A stretch of DNA of 64,000 nt from Alnus glutinosa (Eukaryota > Streptophyta > Magnoliopsida > Fagales > Betulaceae). This document shows, piece after piece, positions 57,997-64,000 of this stretch. The translations under genes were made by a program, and so were the position numbers. How positions within the stretch are numbered: the first letter of the stretch is position 1; each line of letters begins with the position of its first letter. The stretch spans positions 39,700,154 to 39,764,153 of the forward strand of contig NC_084886.1 of the NCBI RefSeq assembly GCF_958979055.1. The letters are read 5' to 3'. The notes under the pieces were generated by a model. It saw only the letters and a program-made list of their open reading frames with translations, was not told where the DNA came from and ran no database searches.

Positions 57997-60467
57997 ATGT
58001 CCTCCGACCACCACCTACCGACGAGTGAACTGAGCGACGAGTCCAATTTTGAAACCATCGTCTCCCCCGACGGTCTCATCTCCATCTGTGGCTTCGGTTC
58101 CCTCCTCTCCGGTACGTACGATCAAAGTCACCATTCATCGTCATTGTTTGTGTGTTTTTTGAAATCCGATCGTACGGTAAATCTTTCTCTGAGGACCAGA
58201 GAGGAGCGCGAGGAGTACATTTCCAGACCTGATCGACTTCAGAGTTGCGAGATTGAACGGCTTTCGGCGCGTTTTCGCCCACGCGGCTCCGATTTTCTTC
58301 GAGCGTGGTATAGCCAAGCCAGAAACCAAGGTTCCTTCTATATAATCAATCTTAAGCCTCTCATTGTTATCGATATTTTTGTTTTACTTGTACAATCTGT
58401 TTGGTTCCCGGGAAAAGTTAGGAAAATGACAAATTTTGAAGCTAAACAACTTTTCGCGCTTTTTTTTTTGTTTCTTATAGAAAACGAGAAAATGAATAAT
58501 TTTCTCTCTCTTTTTTCTTGAAATTTTGAATATTTAATATAATTTGAATGAAATATAATGATCTCAGTGATTGTTGGTTGCTAATTTTTCAGGAGATATC
58601 TAGCTTGAGTGTTGAGCCTTGTGAAGGCGAAACTCTGGTGGTTACAGTTTTCGAGATTCAAAAATCAGAGGTAACTTATGGTGTACGATTTCAGTTCCTT
58701 TGCTATGTTTGATTTGATTACTGAATCGTGAAAATGAGAGTGAACAAAAAGTGGAAGGAGCTAAAATTGTTATCAAAGTTTATCTCAAAATTTTACTTTT
58801 GTAATGTTCAGATTCCGGCTTTTGTCAAGAGGGAGCTTGAATTTCGGTTCCTAGCTGTGAGTTCCTGAGATTGCTACTTACAATTGTGTTTGTGAGATCT
58901 AATTACTTTTTGGGATCTGCTCTCCTTTAGAATTATAGATTGTTTTTGTTTTTCTCTTATAGGTTCTGCCCGAAACACTTGATGGGAGGCCATTTGACAA
59001 TCGAGCGGTATGCGGAAATTGATTGACTATTTAGTCTGTGAATTCTCTTTTATTTTTAATCAAATAAAGAAGTTTTCATGTAAGTTATTTGGATGATAAC
59101 TTGCTGTTTGGGGCATGAATACAGGTGCTTTGTGCTCGATATAGTGATGAGGAATTTTTTCAAGTTCGATGCAAAGGTAACCTTTTTCGGGGTTCCACTA
59201 ATTATTAGTTTGCGAATGTGAGGCGTATGTAACTTTTAGACATCTATGGACTTATCTTGGAGATTTATCTACTATACTACCTGTCTACTAGGGTTGTTCC
59301 TCTTTCGAAAAAAAAAAAAAATCAAAGATCTATTTCAGCATAGCCAGCTTCCAAGTGATATGTTTGATATTGTCAGTGGTGATTGGGTACTATTGCTGTT
59401 GTTATTTTTAGACACCGGGAGGCTATTGAGCATTTCTGCTTCAAATGTTTGAATACATCTTGTTTTGACTGCTATTGTTAGTCATCATATAAGACTGAAA
59501 ATGGTTTCACCATAAATTTGAGGCTCTGTACGTACTTACTAAAGCAATTTTCAAATACCAGTGTGAGGACTCAGGACGTCAGCATTTCATCTATTTTTTG
59601 TCACTCTAGTTCTAAGTAATGCCAAGGTCGTACCTTTGACACTATTTGTGCTAGTTGTTTTCTTACAGGAAGCAAGGAGATCTATTTTCAGCATTATGGA
59701 CGTTATAACATCCATAAGATTTGGCGAGATGATATTTTACCTTGCCGTGTTTATCTTAGACACTGGTAAGTGCTATTTATTTATTTGGATGAATAGTAAG
59801 TGCTATTTAACTGCATGTTTGCTATGGTTAAATATTGCTAGTAAGGAGTAGTCAATCAGAAACAAAATTTTGACCTCTAATCGTTACATTAGTCAATTTG
59901 CACATTGTATGTGGTAATTAACCTTTTTTCTGTTCTTCATCTTTATTTTCTTTGGCTGTTCACCATGGTTTGGTTGGATGTCGTTGAATATACTCAGCAG
60001 ATACCCAGAAAGGTTAATGTGGCACAAACTCCTGGCTAATATCTCTGTTTATATCAATGGTTTGGAGATGATTACCAGTCGCTTCCCTTTTGATGCTTTA
60101 AATTGCTTATTCACTTGTCCCTACCCAATTTATCATCCTATCTGCTATATATGAATATATATATATGCTAAAATCCTCTTCTTTTTTCTTTTTTCTTGAA
60201 ACCAGCATACCTTTAGAGATTAGAGGCCAATAGGTTGCTTTTAAAAAGTTTGCTATGCCAACCTCACTGTACATAAACTGAAGTAATGAAATATTCTGTA
60301 GTGTTTTGGCAGCAAAGAACCTCAGTGATGTAGCCTACAACAACTTCCTGGATCACACTTTCCTTGCAGACCGTAAAACAACCATCCGTGAGTACCTTGC
60401 AACAACAGGTTCAGGCATTATGGAAGAGGAGCCTCCAGAATCACTCAAGACGCGTTATGGTGGTTGA
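57997..60467 (+). CDS. Gamma-glutamylcyclotransferase/AIG2-like protein
   Basis: Exons 57,997-58,111, 58,200-58,330, 58,593-58,670, 58,812-58,856, 58,963-59,007, 59,125-59,176, 59,669-59,765 and 60,302-60,467 join in frame to 242 residues. The N-terminal fold signature 'LISICGFGSLLSERSARSTF' is the GGCT-type glycine loop, followed by 'RRVFAHAAPIFFERGIAKPE', 'VTVFEIQKSEIPAFVKRE', 'VLCARYSDEEFFQVRCKG', 'HYGRYNIHKIWRDDILPC' and the end 'EPPESLKTRYGG'. The family includes enzymes that release 5-oxoproline from gamma-glutamyl peptides; substrate and activity here are not known. An in-frame upstream ATG at 57,838 would add 53 Ser/Pro/Arg-rich residues, a conceivable transit peptide; the ATG at 57,997 is preferred. 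Confidence 0.85.
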
Positions 60468-61399
60468 TATCAAACGTATTTAAGACCATTTGCCTGCAAC
60501 AAACGTTCCTAGACAATATTTTCTCGGAAATCAATAGCAAAATTAGAATTTGTGTGAAGAAGGTTTCATGCACTTGTTCAACACCATCTTCAACCTTATT
60601 TATCTGTGCGCCAAGTTTCGGGGAGAAGAGCTCTAAATTTTTTTGACCGGCAGGACAAATGTAAAATCGTGTACTCAAAGCAGTAAATTTGTATTCCAAG
60701 AAGCAAATAGGGTGAATACTGAATACTGTATTCCCTGCAATGGTAGCAAAACTAAACAATTGTACGCCTTTCAGATTCATATTCCTCAAAATGGAAGTTA
60801 TGGTCGAGTTGATCGTATTTGCTTTCCTTCTGCGACATGGTAGTGTCTTCCCTTCTATAAACCTCTTTTTCCTTTCAAGGACGGGAGGAAATTAATCTCC
60901 TACTCATAAATCCATAATAGCCTCTGGTATTTCATGTTGGGGGCCCCTTTTCCCTCATTCTGGTGAACTTGCTTACATATTTGATAAATAAAAACATCCT
61001 CTTTTTGTGTTTTACAAGATCACTAATTAAGTAGTAATACTCGTTTCTCATAGTTTAAAGGTTTTAACTTGTAAAGAATAATATGAAGGCTATATTTTGT
61101 GCTTTCCAATTTTCTCATCTCATTCACACCCAAGTTCTTATGGCGCTCCCCTTTCCCCTTCCCCGTACTGAATAGACCAAAAAAAAAAAAAAAAAACGGA
61201 GTTCTTATGGAGTTCTAGACTTCTCCCAACCCAACCCTCAGACCCGTTAGGCTACAAAGATAGCAGGTTATTCAAATAGAAAATCCATGAAATAGTGAAA
61301 TACAATTCAATGTGTTGGAGAATGAGACAGACAGAGTCACAGACAGCTATAGAATGAGGGAGCTATTTCCACGTGGGAACCATTTTAAGATGGAACCAA
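60468..61399. other. GGCT 3' region and intergenic space
   Basis: No gene is recognised. A stretch at 60,600-60,840 could be 3' UTR. An A run lies at 61,179-61,196. Confidence 0.4.
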
Positions 61400-61450
61400 G
61401 TCCCACATCGTAAAGTTACGAAGTGGAAGGGTCAGAGTATCCCTATAAAT
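61400..61450 (+). promoter_or_regulatory. snRNA-type promoter: USE and TATA
   Basis: GTCCCACATCG (61,400-61,410) is the plant upstream sequence element of snRNA genes, and TATAAAT follows at 61,444-61,450. The gap of 33 bp is the spacing known for RNA polymerase II snRNA genes (polymerase III genes have about 23-24 bp). Confidence 0.65.
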
Positions 61451-61473
61451 AAGCAAGTGAAAAGAAAATTTAA

Positions 61474-61646
61474 TTGACTCGTCCTGTCAGGGGTGAAAGG
61501 CGACTCGTCAATGATCGTTTAGTGACGGCGGGTCGTGCCAACACCTAACATTACGAACACACTGGGACTAAAGGCGAGCGAGTTCCGCCCTACTTAGGTG
61601 GGCTTGCCCGTCAATTTTTGGAAGCCCAGCCGTAGAGGCTGGGCTC
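61474..61646 (+). ncRNA. Putative snRNA-like gene with Sm site (class not identified)
   Basis: About 25-30 bp after the TATA box begins a GC-rich segment of about 173 bp in AT-rich surroundings. It has an Sm-binding site AATTTTTGG (61,613-61,621) followed by a perfect 9-bp hairpin, AGCCCAGCC/GGCTGGGCT (61,623-61,645), the usual 3' end of Sm-class snRNAs. Internal stems are possible (CGTCA...TGACG, GGCG...CGCC). The words CCTG, GGGGT and ACTTAGGTGGG recall U1, but the canonical U1 5' end is absent, so this may be a diverged variant, a pseudogene or another Sm-class RNA. Start and end are inferred. Confidence 0.45.
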
Positions 61647-61699
61647 ACAAACCTAATCTATGAAACAGGCTTTTAAGCAACGACACAACTGATGGCAGA

Positions 61700-62949
61700 C
61701 TAGGGTGTCTGTGATGGAACAAATAATTTCTTCCTCTGTTTTGGAAAATATACCATACTAAATGGATATTGAGACCCTTCCTACCCAAAGTAATGAAAAA
61801 GAACCATTTGAAAACTATATGTATTAAAGGGTAATATGAAAAGGGCCACTCTTTTTTTGTATTTTCAATTTTTTATTTTGTTTTTTTTTAATAATATTAA
61901 TTTTTTTCGATTATTTTTTTAAAAACTTTTAAGGATATTTTAGAAAAAGAAAACTTGAAAGATCCCGCTTGTGTGCTGTAGTTAAAACTACGTAAAAATG
62001 GATAAAAATTTAGTACAAATTGGTTTTATAAGAAATTCTTACGAACCAATCTTTAAAAGTGACAAATGTCTTTTATGCTATTAAAAAAGTATATGAAAAA
62101 CACATGCTATTAAAAAAAATATGTTTCTCACATGGTAAGAGAAACCTGTCACTTTTAGAGAATTGTTTGTAAGAAATTTGTATCCAATAAAAATATGGTG
62201 GTAGTTTAGACTTTGAAGGCTAAAGTATTTTCCTTCTTTTTTGGTGGACAACTTTTTAGATACCAAAATTGTATTCAAATATTGTAATTGGCATTTCTTA
62301 AGGCCGTTGAAGGATAGGTGTATGAGAAGCTAGGGTTAGAAGTGAGTGAGTCCATACCGTATCTCACAATGGTTTGTTTTCTTTGTGTTCATGGGTTTTC
62401 TTCTCTGTTTGGGTCTTGCCAAGTGTCGTCCCACTATCGGACAATACTCTAACTAGGGGTGTCTTCTAGTAACTAACCCTTGGCCAGGTATATCTCTTGT
62501 AATGTGTAACCTTTCTACGTGATAACGGAGCTGAATTAAATACCACATGTTACTGTTGTAGGAAGTTAGCGTTTTCTAGCTCACAGTGCAGCATTCCCTA
62601 GCGTCCTGCCGCGAATCCCAACAAATAGTTGAAGTGATTGGACAAACGATGACTCCCTGCAACGCACTTTCCTAAGATCATCGAGCTTCGTCGTAGGCCC
62701 GTGTAAGTTGGCGGGCCAAGCAGGGTCGGTATTGGGTACACCAGTCTTCATCATTTAATTTTTTTTTAATGTAAGTTTGTTTCCATTCATGTCAAGCAGA
62801 AAGAAATCAATTCTACTAGTTCCTCTGTCCCGCAAGAACTGAATGTGGTTTCTTAAGAGCATACAACAGTAGTATACATAGATAAGATTGGGTGTATGAG
62901 AGATATGTATATATATATATATATTGTTCTAACTATTATTTTATTCATG
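61700..62949. other. Intergenic, AT-rich
   Basis: No gene is seen. 62,290-62,760 has the mixed composition of an old LTR-type repeat, but no termini were found. A TA run lies at 62,907-62,924. Confidence 0.35.
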
Positions 62950-63705
62950 TCACATTACAGAACCACAAGGTTCTTCATTTTCCAGTTCCCTGATTAACAT
63001 TTCCATCATCTTCTTATACATAGGCATATAATGATCATTTATCATTGTTTTTGAAAGCCGGAGCTTACTATACAGTTCTCTAGGCGTCTCAAAGAAACCA
63101 ACATGTTCCTCAGTGCGCGTGCCATTATCTATATTGGGAGTATCAGATGAAGGTACGGAAACGATGTGCATGATTCTGCCAGGGGGATAGAACCGGTGGC
63201 TCTCTAATACATCATCCGCCGATGAGATTGGATTACTGCTTTCCACTACTGCATCAACCAGTATGTTTTCCTCTTCGGTGATTTCTTTAGCTGCAGCTGC
63301 TTCTTCCTCCTGGGCTCTAATATCTGCTTCATTCTCCTGCCTCTGAAGCTCTCTCTCCAGTTCGAACAATAACTCACCTTCAGTGATGTCCTCCACAGTG
63401 GACACACTAATGACTCCATCTTCTGGAAGGAGATGCTCGTCTTCATCTGTATCATCATGACCTGATCCACCACTAGAGGAATTACGTTCCACTTTATTCC
63501 CCAAAGGGTCTCTTGTTATTCCATCTGTTGCAGCAGACTCGGAGTTTCTTTCAGATACTAGAGCTGCTTCAGGCAAATCCTCTACTTCAGATTCCAATAG
63601 TGGACCCACGTGACGGCGACGTGCGCCCATGCAAGACCATGATGACAGAGACGAGCGTGTTTTGACAACAGCTTGAGCAACATTCTGTGCACGCTTCATC
63701 ACAAC
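62950..63705 (-). CDS. Last exon of a putative class 3 lipase (DAG-lipase-like)
   Basis: The exon begins after the acceptor AATTTTAG at 63,706-63,707 and ends at TGA (62,950-62,952); the gene continues beyond the right edge of the window. It encodes about 250 residues: an N-terminal 'VVKTRSSLSSWSCMGARRRH', a long acidic disordered part (SGHDDTDEDEHL), a Glu-rich helix (ELLFELERELQRQENEADIR), then a conserved end 'FYPPGRIMHIVSVPSSD' and 'YSKLRLSKTMINDHYMPMYK'. The PPGRI.HIV and L..TMINDHYMP motifs are those found at the C-terminus of plant class 3 lipases of the calmodulin-binding heat-shock/diacylglycerol lipase type. The catalytic serine and fold lie in exons outside the window, so activity cannot be judged. 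Confidence 0.65.
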   Translation of the reverse strand, partial: VVMKRAQNVAQAVVKTRSSLSSWSCMGARRRHVGPLLESEVEDLPEAALVSERNSESAATDGITRDPLGNKVERNSSSGGSGHDDTDEDEHLLPEDGVISVSTVEDITEGELLFELERELQRQENEADIRAQEEEAAAAKEITEEENILVDAVVESSNPISSADDVLESHRFYPPGRIMHIVSVPSSDTPNIDNGTRTEEHVGFFETPRELYSKLRLSKTMINDHYMPMYKKMMEMLIRELENEEPCGSVM

Positions 63706-63774
63706 CTAAAATTTACCAAGCATAACTGCCGGTCATGATACACATACATGCATAGGAGATAGAATTGAGACCGG

Positions 63775-63813
<39 letters not shown>

Positions 63814-64000
63814 AGAAGAAGAAAGAAAGAAAGAAAAAAGAAAAAGAAAAAAAAGAAAGTGTGATTACATCAAACTAGTGTCAATAAATTCATTGCATGC
63901 AAACTGACAGGAAAATATTGCATTACCTACAATATTTAAGAAAGCTAACTTGTGCAAAATTCACTGTTGATTCCTTAGCTTGAATCTAGGTTTTTTAAAA
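63706..64000 (-). other. Intron of the lipase-like gene
   Basis: Intron sequence with a 37-bp A run (63,775-63,811) followed by GAA-rich repeats. Confidence 0.55.

Noticed and set aside
57601..58521. 306-codon frame starting with a lysine run
   Set aside because: The start lies in the poly-A tract; only the part from 57,997 to 58,111 is a real exon.

Overview
This is a stretch of a plant nuclear genome, most likely a woody eudicot (a rosid, possibly Fagales; this is inferred from the style of the protein and repeat families, not proven). Spliced genes with GT-AG introns, a telo-box ribosomal protein promoter, plant-type LINEs, Copia and Tat-lineage LTR elements, Mutator-like elements (MULEs) and MITEs all point that way. 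About half of the window is transposable elements, and much of that is nested.

Region 1-13,050 is a nest of mobile DNA. The oldest layer is a decayed Tat-lineage Ty3/gypsy element on the minus strand: integrase at 11,850-12,740, a tandem array of about 79-80 bp units at 2,640-3,400, and a degenerate ORF in antisense to pol at 1-2,570. A Pack-MULE (3,509-11,835) carrying a broken AAA-ATPase fragment sits in it. A young autonomous MULE (4,360-11,572) with a perfect 9-bp target duplication and 211-bp terminal repeats sits inside the Pack-MULE. The MULE has two convergent genes: a mudrA-type transposase and a small GRF zinc-finger/membrane protein in the position that mudrB occupies in maize MuDR.

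Region 14,500-16,900 is a complete 60S ribosomal protein eL19 gene. Region 17,000-23,600 is intergenic, with a LINE nested in a hAT-like element, a fold-back MITE inside that LINE, and a Harbinger-type element (TAA duplication) filled with GC-rich repeats.

Region 23,673-51,451 is a 20-exon phospholipase D zeta gene (PX-PH type). Its fourth intron is 13.6 kb because it holds a full-length LINE, itself split by a second, 5'-truncated LINE and by a Copia element with apparently identical LTRs. A clade E PP2C phosphatase (54,800-56,567), a gamma-glutamylcyclotransferase/AIG2-like gene (57,997-60,467), a possible snRNA gene with USE, TATA and Sm site (61,400-61,646), and the minus-strand last exon of a putative class 3 lipase (62,950-63,705) follow.

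The order eL19, PLD-zeta1, EGR-type PP2C is, from memory, the order of At3g16780, At3g16785 and At3g16800 in Arabidopsis, so the host genes look like a conserved block in which elements have accumulated between and within genes.
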